Assembly (NCBI GenBank): GCA_900472605.1
Contig: UCJD01000010.1
Span: 22,775 to 80,410, forward strand
Source: Hyphomicrobiales bacterium
GTDB lineage: Bacteria > Pseudomonadota > Alphaproteobacteria > Rhizobiales > Rhizobiaceae
DNA length: 57,636 nucleotides
Direction of reading: 5' to 3'
Both the position numbers and the translations under genes were made by a program. The notes beneath the pieces were generated by a model that ran no database searches, was not told the origin of the DNA, and saw only the letters and a list, made by a program, of their open reading frames with translations. Each line of letters opens with the position of its first letter. The stretch's first letter is position 1. Positions 45,617 to 54,621 of this stretch are shown in pieces.

Positions 45617-47119
45617 CTACTTCGGATAGATCCAGGCGTAGCTGAAACCGACCTGATCCTCCGGCCGCCCCCGGTGATAGGGGATGGACGTGCTCTTCAC
45701 GTCCACGGCGCTATATCGTTCGCCGAGGTTCTGCGCGATCCATTCGGCCAGCAGGGGCGGCAGTGTCGCTCCACTGTCCTTGGTGATCCACACAAGGAGG
45801 ATCGGCCGGTCTGCCGTCCACTCGTAGGCGATTTTCATGTTGTCGAAAAACCGCGACATCAGCGGCACTTCAGGCCATTGCAGGTGAAGATTTCCAGCCG
45901 GAAGCCAGCTGTCGGTCACTATGAGGCCCGGTGTCTTGGTCTCTTCGGCCGCCACATGTTCGGCAAAGCCGCTATAGGGCACGTTGTAGGCCTCGTATCG
46001 ACCAAACAAGGTGGGCAGGTTCGGTCTGGCGAGCAGCGCGGCCGGGATGACGATCATCAGAATCAACGGCACGACGATGAAGCGGCGGAAGTGATCGTCC
46101 GGGCGATGCCCGGCGGCCTGCATCTTCAAACAGAAATAGATCGGCATGAGGAACAGGAACGGCAACAGCCAGCGGTCCCGCAGCGAGGTCATCCCGATCG
46201 TGACGACCAGCACCAGCACAAGAAGCGCGATCGTGACGAACAGTGCCGTGAAGAACCACGTCCATTCCGATGATGCGCGAAGGCTTTGCCAGAAGGAACG
46301 ACGGAAGACGATCGCATAGACGAGAACCGTCGGCGCCATGATTACCACGACAAGCCGCAGGAACTTGAACGGCCCCTGCACCAGCTTCGCGAACGCGGTG
46401 TCCGGCGCTTCCTGCTTCATGATCCCGAGCGTACGCCCGGACGCAATGTCCAGATTGTGGAGCAGCCAGAGGCCGTGCGGAAGAAAGATCAGTACGGCAA
46501 GCGCGATCGACAGCAGAAACCGTCGATCCATGACGCGCGCGCGCCCTTGCGGGTGCAGCCAGACGGCGGGCATGGCGGCCACGGCAACGAGCGTGAAATT
46601 GTACTTCGACAGCATCCCCAACCCCAGCGCCAGTCCCATGAAGGCATAGGAGCCGACCGACGGCGCTTTCAGCGTCTTGATGACGCCGTAGAGAAAGAGA
46701 TTGATCGTGAGAAGCTGAATGACGGTGTGGGTGAGGTCGCGCTGCGCTTCCCAGAAGAGTTGGGGGATAGTCAGCAGCGACAGCGTCGCGATCACGGCGT
46801 AAAGCTTGTCTTCGAGCACCTCGCGGGCAAGCTTGTAATAGGTCAGATAGACGAGAAAAAGCACTAGGTTCTTGGTCGCCGAAACCGTCGCCATTGACAG
46901 GCCGAAGAACCAGACGACGATCGACTGCAGCCAATTGTAGAGCGGCGGTTGCGAATCGTAGCCCAGCGTCAGCCACTGCGAGACGAACGCCTGCTGCGAC
47001 TCGTCGAACCTCAGGCCGTGCGGCTGCAGGAGACGAACGGCGAACTGGATGCAAAAGTACCCGGCGATCAGCCAGACGACGGCATCCGGCTTACGCGCCA
47101 GAAGATTACGCATTCTCAT
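45617..47119 (-). CDS. GT39-type polyprenyl-phosphate glycosyltransferase
   Basis: A 500-residue membrane protein of the ArnT/PMT class that moves a sugar from a polyprenyl-phosphate donor onto a periplasmic acceptor. It has the acidic RFDESQQAF motif of the first periplasmic loop, where ArnT-type enzymes bind the donor, about ten helices, and a soluble C-terminal domain. It overlaps the GT2 gene by 14 bases. Rhizobial Rgt enzymes that add galacturonic acid to LPS belong here, but the sugar and acceptor are unknown in this case. Confidence 0.83.
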   Translation of the reverse strand: MRMRNLLARKPDAVVWLIAGYFCIQFAVRLLQPHGLRFDESQQAFVSQWLTLGYDSQPPLYNWLQSIVVWFFGLSMATVSATKNLVLFLVYLTYYKLAREVLEDKLYAVIATLSLLTIPQLFWEAQRDLTHTVIQLLTINLFLYGVIKTLKAPSVGSYAFMGLALGLGMLSKYNFTLVAVAAMPAVWLHPQGRARVMDRRFLLSIALAVLIFLPHGLWLLHNLDIASGRTLGIMKQEAPDTAFAKLVQGPFKFLRLVVVIMAPTVLVYAIVFRRSFWQSLRASSEWTWFFTALFVTIALLVLVLVVTIGMTSLRDRWLLPFLFLMPIYFCLKMQAAGHRPDDHFRRFIVVPLILMIVIPAALLARPNLPTLFGRYEAYNVPYSGFAEHVAAEETKTPGLIVTDSWLPAGNLHLQWPEVPLMSRFFDNMKIAYEWTADRPILLVWITKDSGATLPPLLAEWIAQNLGERYSAVDVKSTSIPYHRGRPEDQVGFSYAWIYPK

Positions 47120-48125
47120 TCCTGTCGAAGATGCGCTGCACGATGTAGTTGGGTGAAACGTCGTCGCGATAATAGGTGCGCGCGATCATCTCGGCGAGGA
47201 TCCCGGTCGTGATCATCTGCACCGACGATAGGAGCAGCACGACACCGACCATGAGCATCGGCCGGGCTCCGATATCGTTGCCCATGATGAACTTGTCGAA
47301 GAACAGGTAAATCAGGATGAGTGCCGACAAGGCGCCGAGACCGAGACCAAGCGACCCAAAGAAATGCCCCGGACGCGCCTTGTAGCGCATGAAGAACATG
47401 ACCGAGAGCAGATCGAGGATGACGCGGAATGTGCGCGAGATCCCGTATTTCGATTGGCCGTGCGCGCGGGCATGGTGGGTGACGACCATTTCGCCGATGC
47501 GCGAGCTCGGTACGACGCCTGCGACCCACGCCGGAATGAAGCGGTGCATTTCGCCCATCAGCTTCACCTGCTTGATAACCGAAGTGCGGTAGATCTTGAG
47601 GCTGCAGCCATAGTCATGCAGCTTTACGCCGGTGATGCGGCCAATGAGGTAATTCGCGCACCAGGAAGGAATCTTGCGCAGCAAGAGCCCGTCCTGCCGG
47701 TTCCTGCGCCAGCCGACCAGCAGGTCGAGTTCGCGGCGCTCAAGTTCGGCGACCATTTGCGGGATGTCGTTCGGATCGTTCTGAAGGTCGCCGTCCATGG
47801 TGGCGATGAGGCGCCCGGTGGCAGTGTCGATGCCGGCCTGCATTGCGGCGGTCTGGCCGAAGTTGCGCTGCAACGCCACGATGCGAAGCTGTAGGCCGTC
47901 GCGGCCGATATGCTTGCGGGCATTGACGAGCGTGGCGTCCGTGCTGCCATCATCGACCAGAATGAGCTCCCAGCGGTCGGGGTATCGGGTCATCGCCGAG
48001 CAGATGCGGTCGACCAGCGGGCCAACGCTTTCTTCTTCGTTGAAGACGGGGACGACCAGCGATAGTTCGACCGGAGCAGCGGCGTCGATCGCGCCCGAAA
48101 GTGTTTCTGCCGTTGTCTGCAACAC
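47106..48125 (-). CDS. GT2 polyprenyl-phosphate glycosyltransferase (GtrB/ArnC-like)
   Basis: A 339-residue membrane-anchored glycosyltransferase that loads a sugar onto polyprenyl phosphate at the cytoplasmic face. The GT-A motifs are VPVFNEEESV, DDGSTDAT and MDGDLQNDPNDIPQM; two C-terminal helices (about 235-300) anchor it. The start is GTG behind AGGAG. It overlaps GT39 and is divergent from the flippase-like gene by 66 bases. It resembles ArnC/GtrB and rhizobial RgtE. Confidence 0.88.
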   Translation of the reverse strand: MLQTTAETLSGAIDAAAPVELSLVVPVFNEEESVGPLVDRICSAMTRYPDRWELILVDDGSTDATLVNARKHIGRDGLQLRIVALQRNFGQTAAMQAGIDTATGRLIATMDGDLQNDPNDIPQMVAELERRELDLLVGWRRNRQDGLLLRKIPSWCANYLIGRITGVKLHDYGCSLKIYRTSVIKQVKLMGEMHRFIPAWVAGVVPSSRIGEMVVTHHARAHGQSKYGISRTFRVILDLLSVMFFMRYKARPGHFFGSLGLGLGALSALILIYLFFDKFIMGNDIGARPMLMVGVVLLLSSVQMITTGILAEMIARTYYRDDVSPNYIVQRIFDRNENA

Positions 48126-48191
48126 GTATTTCTCCTAAAACGCCGCCCAGTGGTGCCGCTCTTCTGTCGGCCGAAGGCAGGAAGCTAGTAC

Positions 48192-49151
48192 ATGAAGTCT
48201 CCGGTGGTTGCCAGCCGACAATCCTGGTTCGCACGCAATCGAATGCTGCTGTTCACAGTCATAATTGTCATAGTCTACGCCGTCTTCATCGAATGGTTCT
48301 GGGGCTGGTCGACCATCCTGCGGCAATGGGCAGAGGTCGGCGCCTTGACGATCATTGCCGCTCTGGCGCTTCTCACCAGCACCTATTTCCTGCGTACCTG
48401 GCGCATCTACGATTACTTCCCGCGCGAGACCAGCGGCCGCTTTTCAGCACTCTTCCGCGTCACGCAGGTCCATAATCTGCTGAACATCATGCTGCCGTTC
48501 CGAACCGGTGAAACCAGCTTTCCGCTGTTGATGCGCACGGAGTTCGGCATTCCGCTGGCGCGCGGCACTGCGGCGCTGCTCGTCATGCGCCTGCTCGATC
48601 TGCACGCGCTCTTTGCCGCCGCCGGCATCGGCTTTGCCATTGCCTCGTCATACGCGTTGCTGGCATGGCTTCTCTGGTCTGCGTTTCTGCTGCTGCCGGT
48701 CGCGGCGTTTGCGGCGCGCGGGCCGCTCGTGCGGCTTGCCGCGAAACTTCTGCCGTCGAAGCTGCAGCATTTCGTCGCGGAGATCGAAAATGGACTGCCG
48801 GCAAACGCCGCAGCCTTCGCGCGAGCCTGGGCGATGACCATTGTCAATTGGCTGGTCAAGGTGCTGGTGCTTGCCTGGGCGCTGCGCCTGATGGGTGTCG
48901 TGCCGGCGGCAGCAAGCTTTGGTGGCGCGCTCGGCGGCGAGCTGTCATCAGTGCTGCCAATGCATGCCCCAGGTGGTGTCGGCACCTATCCGGCGGGCAT
49001 CACGGCGGGCGCCGTCGCCTTCGGCGCATCGAGCGATGCCGCGGATATCGCGGCGCTCGCCGGCGCCAGCATCAACGCCCACCTGTTGATAATCGTTTCC
49101 GCGCTGACGGGCACGGCAATCTCTTTGCCGTTCGGCCGCCGTCCGCGCTGA
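48192..49151 (+). CDS. flippase-like membrane protein, LPG_synthase_TM (UPF0104) family
   Basis: A 319-residue protein with about seven or eight helices and no soluble domain. The motifs NLLNIMLPFRTGETSFPLL and the C-terminal HAPGGVGTYPAGITAGAV are those of the UPF0104 / lysylphosphatidylglycerol synthase membrane-domain family, some members of which are suspected lipid-linked sugar flippases. It is divergent from GT2. The flippase role is inference from context. Confidence 0.8.
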   Translation: MKSPVVASRQSWFARNRMLLFTVIIVIVYAVFIEWFWGWSTILRQWAEVGALTIIAALALLTSTYFLRTWRIYDYFPRETSGRFSALFRVTQVHNLLNIMLPFRTGETSFPLLMRTEFGIPLARGTAALLVMRLLDLHALFAAAGIGFAIASSYALLAWLLWSAFLLLPVAAFAARGPLVRLAAKLLPSKLQHFVAEIENGLPANAAAFARAWAMTIVNWLVKVLVLAWALRLMGVVPAAASFGGALGGELSSVLPMHAPGGVGTYPAGITAGAVAFGASSDAADIAALAGASINAHLLIIVSALTGTAISLPFGRRPR

Positions 49152-49163
49152 TCTCGAAACGAC

Positions 49164-50666
49164 CTATTGGAAGGCCGTTTCGAAGAAGCTTCTGAGCTTG
49201 CGCGAATGCAGCGTTTCCGGCGGCATGGCGGCCAGCTTCTGCACGGCGCGAATGCCGATCTGCAGATGCTGGTTCACCTGCGTCCGGTAGAAATTCGTGG
49301 CCATTCCCGGCAGCTTGAGTTCGCCATGCAGCGGCTTGTCGGAAACGCAGAGAAGCGTTCCGTAAGGCACGCGGAAGCGGAAGCCGTTGGCTGCGATGGT
49401 GGCCGATTCCATGTCGAGCGCGATGGCGCGGGCTTGGCTCAGCCGCTTCACCGGTCCGCGCTGATCGCGTAGCTCCCAGTTGCGGTTGTCGATCGTACCC
49501 ACGGTGCCGGTGCGCATGATGCGCTTGAGTTCGAAGCCCTCATAGCCGGTGATCTCGGCCACGGCAGCCTCCAGCGCCACCTGAACTTCGGCGAGCGCCG
49601 GGATCGGAACCCACACCGGCAGGTCGTCGTCGAGAACGTGGTCCTCGCGCATATAGGCATGCGCCAGCACGTAATCGCCGAGCCGCTGGCTGTTGCGCAG
49701 GCCGGCGCAATGGCCGAGCATCAGCCAGGCATGCGGGCGCAGCACTGCCACGTGGTCGGTGATCGTCTTGGCGTTGGACGGGCCGACGCCGATATTGATC
49801 ATGGTGATCCCGGCATGGCCCTTTTTCTTCAGGTGGTAAGCCGGCATCTGCGGCAGACGCGTGAAGGCGACATCCGTTTCAGGCGTGCTGGAGCCGGCAT
49901 GGGTCACGATATTGCCGGGCTCGACGAAGCAGGTATAGCCATCGCCGCCATCGGCCATCAGCTTGCGCGCCCAGGCGCAGAATTCGTCGATGTAGAACTG
50001 GTAGTTCGTGAACAGCACGAAGTTCTGGAAGTGCTGGGCGCTGGTGGCGGTGTAGTGCGAGAGCCGGGCCAGCGAATAGTCGATGCGCTGTGCGGTAAAC
50101 GGCGCAAGCGGCGAGGGCTCGCCCGGTGGCGGGATATATTCACCGTTGGCGATCTCGTCGTCGGTGGTGTTGAGGTCGGGCGTGTCGAACAGGTCGCGCA
50201 TCGGCACGTCGACAAAGGCCGAAGCGGACGCCTCGACATGCGCGCCTTCGCCGAAGGCGAAATGCAGCGGGATCGGCGTGGTCGATTCGGAGACGACGAC
50301 GGGCACATTGTGATTGCGCATCAGGTGCCCCAGCTGTTCCTTCAGATAGTGCCGGAAGAGCGAGGGGCGGGTGATCGTGGTCGTGTAGATGCCGGGCGCG
50401 GTCACATGGCCATAGGAGAGGCGGGTGTCGATATGGCCGAAGCTCGTCGTCTCGATGCTCACCTGCGGATAAAACGCCCGGTAGCGCGAGGTGATTGGCG
50501 CGCCCTGCGCCAGCTCCTTGAAGTGCTCGATCAGGAAGGTCGTGTTGCGCTCGTAAAGCTCCGTCAACGCTTCGACGGCCTTGATGGGATCGTCGAAACT
50601 TTGCGGCTTGAAGGGGCTCGGAGACGAGACGTCGAGGGGGGCAGAAGGAGAGATTCGGTTGCTCAT
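49164..50666 (-). CDS. amn: AMP nucleosidase
   Basis: A 500-residue enzyme that splits AMP into adenine and ribose 5-phosphate. It has the N-terminal domain (to about 180) and the C-terminal phosphorylase-like domain with GVGPSNAKTITDHVAV, LMLGHCAGLR and ALDMESATIAANGF. Length is typical. An in-frame TAA lies three codons upstream, so the ATG is the first possible start. It has no ribosome binding site and sits at the expected transcription start (see promoter). Confidence 0.93.
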   Translation of the reverse strand: MSNRISPSAPLDVSSPSPFKPQSFDDPIKAVEALTELYERNTTFLIEHFKELAQGAPITSRYRAFYPQVSIETTSFGHIDTRLSYGHVTAPGIYTTTITRPSLFRHYLKEQLGHLMRNHNVPVVVSESTTPIPLHFAFGEGAHVEASASAFVDVPMRDLFDTPDLNTTDDEIANGEYIPPPGEPSPLAPFTAQRIDYSLARLSHYTATSAQHFQNFVLFTNYQFYIDEFCAWARKLMADGGDGYTCFVEPGNIVTHAGSSTPETDVAFTRLPQMPAYHLKKKGHAGITMINIGVGPSNAKTITDHVAVLRPHAWLMLGHCAGLRNSQRLGDYVLAHAYMREDHVLDDDLPVWVPIPALAEVQVALEAAVAEITGYEGFELKRIMRTGTVGTIDNRNWELRDQRGPVKRLSQARAIALDMESATIAANGFRFRVPYGTLLCVSDKPLHGELKLPGMATNFYRTQVNQHLQIGIRAVQKLAAMPPETLHSRKLRSFFETAFQ

Positions 50667-50671
50667 GAGGC

Positions 50672-50699
50672 ATTATAGTACGTCGTTCTTAACAAGCAA
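50672..50699 (-). promoter_or_regulatory. amn promoter, leaderless
   Basis: On the minus strand TTGCTT and a perfect TATAAT are 16 bases apart; the A of the amn ATG is 6 bases past the -10 box. Confidence 0.6.
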
Positions 50700-50745
50700 A
50701 CGACGCGTGCATGAGCTGTGTGACATGACTTGCAATGACGGGGAT

Positions 50746-50776
50746 GACCGGCAGCCGACGTTGGCGGTTGCCGGTC
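50746..50776 (-). terminator. hairpin after the 53-aa gene
   Basis: GACCGGCAGCCG pairs with CGGTTGCCGGTC-type sequence (12 bp, one G-U) around a 7-base loop, 10 bases past the small-protein stop. No T-run. Confidence 0.45.
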
Positions 50777-50785
50777 GCGCTAGCA

Positions 50786-50947
50786 TCAGTTGACGCTGGT
50801 GCAGACCGGGTTGGTTCTGTCGACGCAGGTATAGTTCGCACCGAAATGCGACTGCGCACCGCCGCCGGCATTGCGGTTGACGGCCGCCGAGAACGAGACG
50901 GCGAAGATCGCCGCGAACAGCGTGATGATGGTGAAGCGTCTTGCCAT
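50786..50947 (-). CDS. small exported protein (53 aa)
   Basis: A 53-residue protein whose first 22 residues form a signal peptide (MARRFTIITLFAAIFAVSF); the mature part is about 30 residues with two cysteines near the end that could form a disulfide. GGAAG precedes the ATG by 9 bases. No family recognised. An in-frame ATG 16 codons upstream has no binding site. Confidence 0.5.
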   Translation of the reverse strand: MARRFTIITLFAAIFAVSFSAAVNRNAGGGAQSHFGANYTCVDRTNPVCTSVN

Positions 50948-51162
50948 GATAAGCACTTCCGTATCCTTGCCCATGTGCCATGTTCCGAATGTCATGTGCG
51001 CCGGCTGCTGCTTGCGACGCAGTGCACTTTAGAATGACACCGTTTTGCCATGGTCAGGCTGAACCGATGCTGAGATCGGAATTCATCCGCCGTTCATGAA
51101 GCTGGCATGGGCGGAAAGGACGGAGACGATGCGCCCAATGGTCGGGCGCACCGGATATTCTA

Positions 51163-51501
51163 TTAGAGACGTGTCCAGGTCTGCGACTTGCAGAGCACGG
51201 CGAGCACGCATCCCTTCATCTTGAGCGAGTTGCCCGAAACCGTGCCCGAGCCGCTATAGGTCTTGTCGTTGCTCGGATCGGTGATCTCGCCGTTATAGGT
51301 GCCGTCCTTGCCCGACAGCGTGCCGATCTTGCGTCCGGCATATTTCCCCGTCTTCAGCGTGATGCAATAGCTGCCGCCGCACGACGCGATGACGGCCGTG
51401 TCGCCCGCCACCGTCTTCCAATTGCCGGCTATCGGCTCCTCGGCCTGCGCAAGCGTTGCGGAAAGCGCCAATGCGCTCGCCAGAATGAGACTGCGGATCA
51501 T
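51163..51501 (-). CDS. DUF2147-family small secreted protein
   Basis: A 112-residue protein with a signal peptide cleaved near AQAEE and a compact beta domain with GNWKTVAG at the start, the DUF2147 pattern. Paired cysteines (about 41/46 and 98/104) suggest disulfides. AGGGAGGA gives a strong binding site. Function unknown. Confidence 0.75.
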   Translation of the reverse strand: MIRSLILASALALSATLAQAEEPIAGNWKTVAGDTAVIASCGGSYCITLKTGKYAGRKIGTLSGKDGTYNGEITDPSNDKTYSGSGTVSGNSLKMKGCVLAVLCKSQTWTRL

Positions 51502-51937
51502 CTTATTCCTCCCTGATGTCCTGAGGTTGCGGACGATAGCTTACGCGAACGTAAAGGTAAATATTCGGGGTTCCGGCGTGGCCGAAAGCATCCATTTGCG
51601 GCAGCGAATTGCTGTGTGTTTTCATTTGGCCGCTGATTTCGTGGTGAATGAAGGGTTGATTTTCAAATCTGAATTTTTCTTTAAACAAATGCCAAAATCC
51701 CTAATGAGCAGGCGATCCGATGTTTAACAAAAACCCAATTTTACCAAGCGTTTGCACTTTGTTTGTCTCAAATTAATCATGCATTTTAGGCGTTTTTTGA
51801 AAGGCTTGGCTCATAGTGAACCCATCAAACGAGCGGGGCAAACCCGCCGAACCGAAGAGACCGAACGCTGCGTTAGACGGCAAGGCTCCGAGGTAAAACA
51901 GGGTAAGTCGATAACAGGCTAAACAGGGATAAAACCG
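51502..51937. other. long AT-rich leader/intergenic region upstream of the Sel1 gene
   Basis: A 436-base stretch without a supportable gene. It is AT-rich to about 51800, then structured: GCGGG-GCAAA-CCCGC at 51833-51847 and three ACAGG copies (51898, 51914, 51923) before the Sel1 start, the last serving as ribosome binding site. A long 5' leader or small RNA is possible. Confidence 0.45.
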
Positions 51938-52204
51938 ATGGCACGCTTTGAAATGCATAATGCTGAAACGGCCACCATGGGTGGCGAAAACAACGCCGAT
52001 GTCTTCTGCGAAATGGGTCTGATGTACGCGACAGGTCGCGGGTGCTCCGTTGACCTCGTTGCGGCCCACAAATGGCTGAACATCGCGGCCATCAAGGGCC
52101 ACGATCGCGCCGCCGAACTGCGCGCCGATCTCGCGGCCACCATGGACAAGATGCAGCTTGTCGAGGCGCTACGCGCCGCCCGCGAATGGATGACGGTGCA
52201 TTAA
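51938..52204 (+). CDS. Sel1-repeat protein (88 aa)
   Basis: An 88-residue soluble protein with one Sel1-like repeat (about 27-62: MGLMYATGRGCSVD then AHKWLNIAAIKG). AGGGA is 8 bases before the ATG. Small Sel1 proteins of this size are widespread in rhizobia; the role is unknown, though Sel1 repeats mediate protein contacts. Confidence 0.8.
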   Translation: MARFEMHNAETATMGGENNADVFCEMGLMYATGRGCSVDLVAAHKWLNIAAIKGHDRAAELRADLAATMDKMQLVEALRAAREWMTVH

Positions 52205-52305
52205 GGCACCGATACCGAAGACAATTCAATAAAAACAATAACCTCGAAGAGGGGATGGCGAGGCGCCTTGCGGGGCCTGCGCCGACATATCGAACCGCGA
52301 CCGGC

Positions 52306-52330
52306 AGGAACAAGGCCGGCGCGGTTCCTG
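52306..52330. terminator. hairpin between Sel1 and HisC-like genes
   Basis: CAGGAAC and GTTCCTG form a perfect 7-bp stem with an 11-base loop between two convergent genes; an alternative pairing AACCGCG/CGCGGTT overlaps it. Confidence 0.45.
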
Positions 52331-52338
52331 TCGTTCAA

Positions 52339-53451
52339 TCAGCCGATAGACGCCAGCACCTGCGGCAGCGCCGCTTCGAACAGGTCCATATCGGCGGTGG
52401 GGCCGACGCTGACGCGAATGCAGCGGTTGAGCGGAGCGACCCCCGGCATGCGGATAAACACGCCGTGCTGCATCAGTCCGTCGACGATCGCCCGCGCATA
52501 GGTGCCGTCACGGCCTGCATCGATGGCAACGAAGTTGGTGGCCGATGGCAGCGCCTGCAGGCCGTTGGCATCGGCGATACCGGCAATCCGCGCGCGTGCG
52601 GCGTGGATCTTGGCAATCACCTCCGAGAGGTAGGCCTGATCCTTGAGCGCGGCGATTGCACCGGCAACGGCCATCCGGTTCATGCCGAAATGGTTGCGGA
52701 TCTTGTCGAAGGCACCAGCCGTTCCCGGCGTCGAGATTGCGTAGCCCACGCGTGCACCGGCAAGGCCGTAGGCCTTGGAGAAGGTGCGCGTCCTGATCAC
52801 GTTGGGCAGATCGATCAGGGAGGCGATCGACGGCAGCGCGCTGGCGGGCCCCGTTTCGCTATAGGCCTCGTCGAGGATCAGCAGCGTGGTTTGCGGGAGG
52901 GCGCGGGCAAAGGCCACAACGCGGTCCGCATCCCACCAGCTGCCCATCGGATTGTCGGGATTGGCAAAGTAGACCACCGGCGGGTTCTCGCGCTTCACTG
53001 CATCCAGCAAGCCGTCGAGATCTTCACGATCGTTTACATAGGGAACGGTAACCAGCCGGCCGCCAAAGCCTGCCACATGGAAGTTGAAGGTCGGATAGCC
53101 GCCGAGCGACGTGACGACGGGCGCGCCGGGTTCTACAACCATGCGCACGATCTGGCCGAGCAGTTCGTCGACGCCGCCGCCGATGGCGATATTAGCCGCT
53201 GCCGTACCGAGATGCGTGGCGAGTGCTTCCTTGAGGTCGTGGTTCTCTGGATCGCTGTATTTCCAGATATCATGCCCCGCCTCGCGCATTGCCGCTAGCA
53301 CAGAAGGGGCGGGGCCGAAGCCGTTTTCGTTGGCGCCGATCCGCGCCTTGACCGTCAGGCCGCGCTGGCGCTCGATGGCTTCTGGGCCGACAAAGGGAAC
53401 GGTGGAGGGCAGGGCGCTGACAAGCGGTGTGAAGCGTGAGAAGGCAGACAT
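52339..53451 (-). CDS. HisC-like PLP-dependent aminotransferase
   Basis: A 370-residue class I/II aminotransferase. The PLP lysine is Lys226 in RTFSKAYGLAG, NPDNPMG (about 164-170) carries the carboxylate-binding residues, and DEAYSE the cofactor aspartate. It resembles histidinol-phosphate aminotransferase; rhizobia have several paralogs, and no his genes are nearby, so the amino acid substrate (histidinol-phosphate, tyrosine or phenylalanine) is open. Confidence 0.86.
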   Translation of the reverse strand: MSAFSRFTPLVSALPSTVPFVGPEAIERQRGLTVKARIGANENGFGPAPSVLAAMREAGHDIWKYSDPENHDLKEALATHLGTAAANIAIGGGVDELLGQIVRMVVEPGAPVVTSLGGYPTFNFHVAGFGGRLVTVPYVNDREDLDGLLDAVKRENPPVVYFANPDNPMGSWWDADRVVAFARALPQTTLLILDEAYSETGPASALPSIASLIDLPNVIRTRTFSKAYGLAGARVGYAISTPGTAGAFDKIRNHFGMNRMAVAGAIAALKDQAYLSEVIAKIHAARARIAGIADANGLQALPSATNFVAIDAGRDGTYARAIVDGLMQHGVFIRMPGVAPLNRCIRVSVGPTADMDLFEAALPQVLASIG

Positions 53452-53541
53452 TCGAGGGCATTTCCCAAGGCTATGAAAATCGCGCCAACAATAGGCGCTG
53501 ATGGTGCCAAGGCAAGGATGATTATTGCCGCAATTGCCTAT

Positions 53542-53937
53542 TTACATGCTGATCGTGCGGCTCGCGCTGATCGCTTCCATATTGCCGATCATGAAGTCGG
53601 CCCGGACCACGCGGCGCAACACATCGGGTTCGATCGTGTTGATGAAGCGCACATGCAGGCGCTCATTGCGCCGGGATACCTCGGCGCAGCCGATGCGATA
53701 GGCAAGCCCCAGGATATTGAGATAGTAGTGCTTGGGAAGACCAGTCGCCGAAGAGACCAGAAGCGTGGCGCCGCCGCGCGAGATATCGATGATCTCGGCG
53801 CTGCGCATCGAGACACCCGTCAGGCAGGGGCGCACCGCGACGATGCGAGCCGGCCGCCGGACATTGAACTGCTCCCACCGGGTCTCGTAGATCTCCGACT
53901 TGACGGTCGTCAGGTGCGTGTAGTTCGACATCGACAT
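53542..53937 (-). CDS. PilZ-domain protein, c-di-GMP binding residues intact
   Basis: A 131-residue protein with a PilZ domain. RRPAR (about 28-32) satisfies RxxxR and DISRGG (about 51-56) satisfies DxSxxG, the residues that hold c-di-GMP. It is similar in its C-terminal half to the PilZ-like protein at 55151. GGAG precedes the start and two ATG codons are close together. Confidence 0.8.
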   Translation of the reverse strand: MSMSNYTHLTTVKSEIYETRWEQFNVRRPARIVAVRPCLTGVSMRSAEIIDISRGGATLLVSSATGLPKHYYLNILGLAYRIGCAEVSRRNERLHVRFINTIEPDVLRRVVRADFMIGNMEAISASRTISM

Positions 53938-54045
53938 TACAGAAGCACTCCGAAATCAGGAAAACCCTAATCTTTCCAACGGAGCGTCACACGAATGCTT
54001 TGCGCAATCGTCAACGAAGTCCCTACAATTTTAGTGAATGAGAAT

Positions 54046-54447
54046 TTAACTGAGGGCTCGGACGGCAAAAAAACCACCGGCGGCCGTCATGGCGGTGATA
54101 AAGCCGCCCCAGGCGAGATCGACGATGCTCATCAGCGGCGGCCAGTTCTTCAGCGTAGCGAGGTTCGTGACGTCATAGGTGCCATAGGCGGCGAGCCCTA
54201 GGATCAGGCCGTAGATGACAGCGGTCCATAAGGACCCCGAAGCGATCGCCGGAAGCACTGCAAGCACCACAACCGCGACGGCGAAGAAGAGATAAAAGAT
54301 CGCCGCGATGCCGAAATTCGGCGATGGCAACATCAGATCGCCCAGTTGATCACGATAGAATGTCCGGGCAACGAGGCCGAGCCATATGGCATCCAAGACG
54401 AGCAGGGTACCGAACGAACCGGCATAGGCGACGAGAGCTGTTTTCAT
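54046..54447 (-). CDS. DUF2177-family membrane protein
   Basis: A 133-residue protein with four hydrophobic helices (about 8-25, 44-66, 70-92 and 108-130) and the family motif GTYDVTNLATLKNWP. AGGA before the ATG fixes the start; the frame is open 58 codons further up, without family resemblance. Function unknown. Confidence 0.82.
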   Translation of the reverse strand: MKTALVAYAGSFGTLLVLDAIWLGLVARTFYRDQLGDLMLPSPNFGIAAIFYLFFAVAVVVLAVLPAIASGSLWTAVIYGLILGLAAYGTYDVTNLATLKNWPPLMSIVDLAWGGFITAMTAAGGFFAVRALS

Positions 54448-54564
54448 GATCGTGTCCTGACGTTTGCCTCTTTGTACGTCGTTCATGCGGATTGGATCGC
54501 CCATGGTGCGAATTCTATAAATCGTTGAACTCTTTACGACCCCGTACGTTTGCTCATTGTTCAC

Positions 54565-54621
54565 GGGCACAAGTTTGTGCCCACGAGCGCGGATCTCGTA
54601 CTCACGAGTGCAGGTCCGCAC
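54565..54621 (+). promoter_or_regulatory. structured leader of the host-attachment gene
   Basis: Four inverted repeats follow each other: GGGCACAA-GT-TTGTGCCC, ACGAG-N7-CTCGT, ACTC-AC-GAGT and GTGC-N6-GCAC (the last two overlap and so exclude each other). The final one ends 15 bases before AAGGAG. Confidence 0.5.

Noticed and set aside
45617..48125. Assigning rgtD/rgtE names to GT39/GT2
   Set aside because: Rhizobia carry several paralogs of both families; sugar and acceptor cannot be told from sequence.
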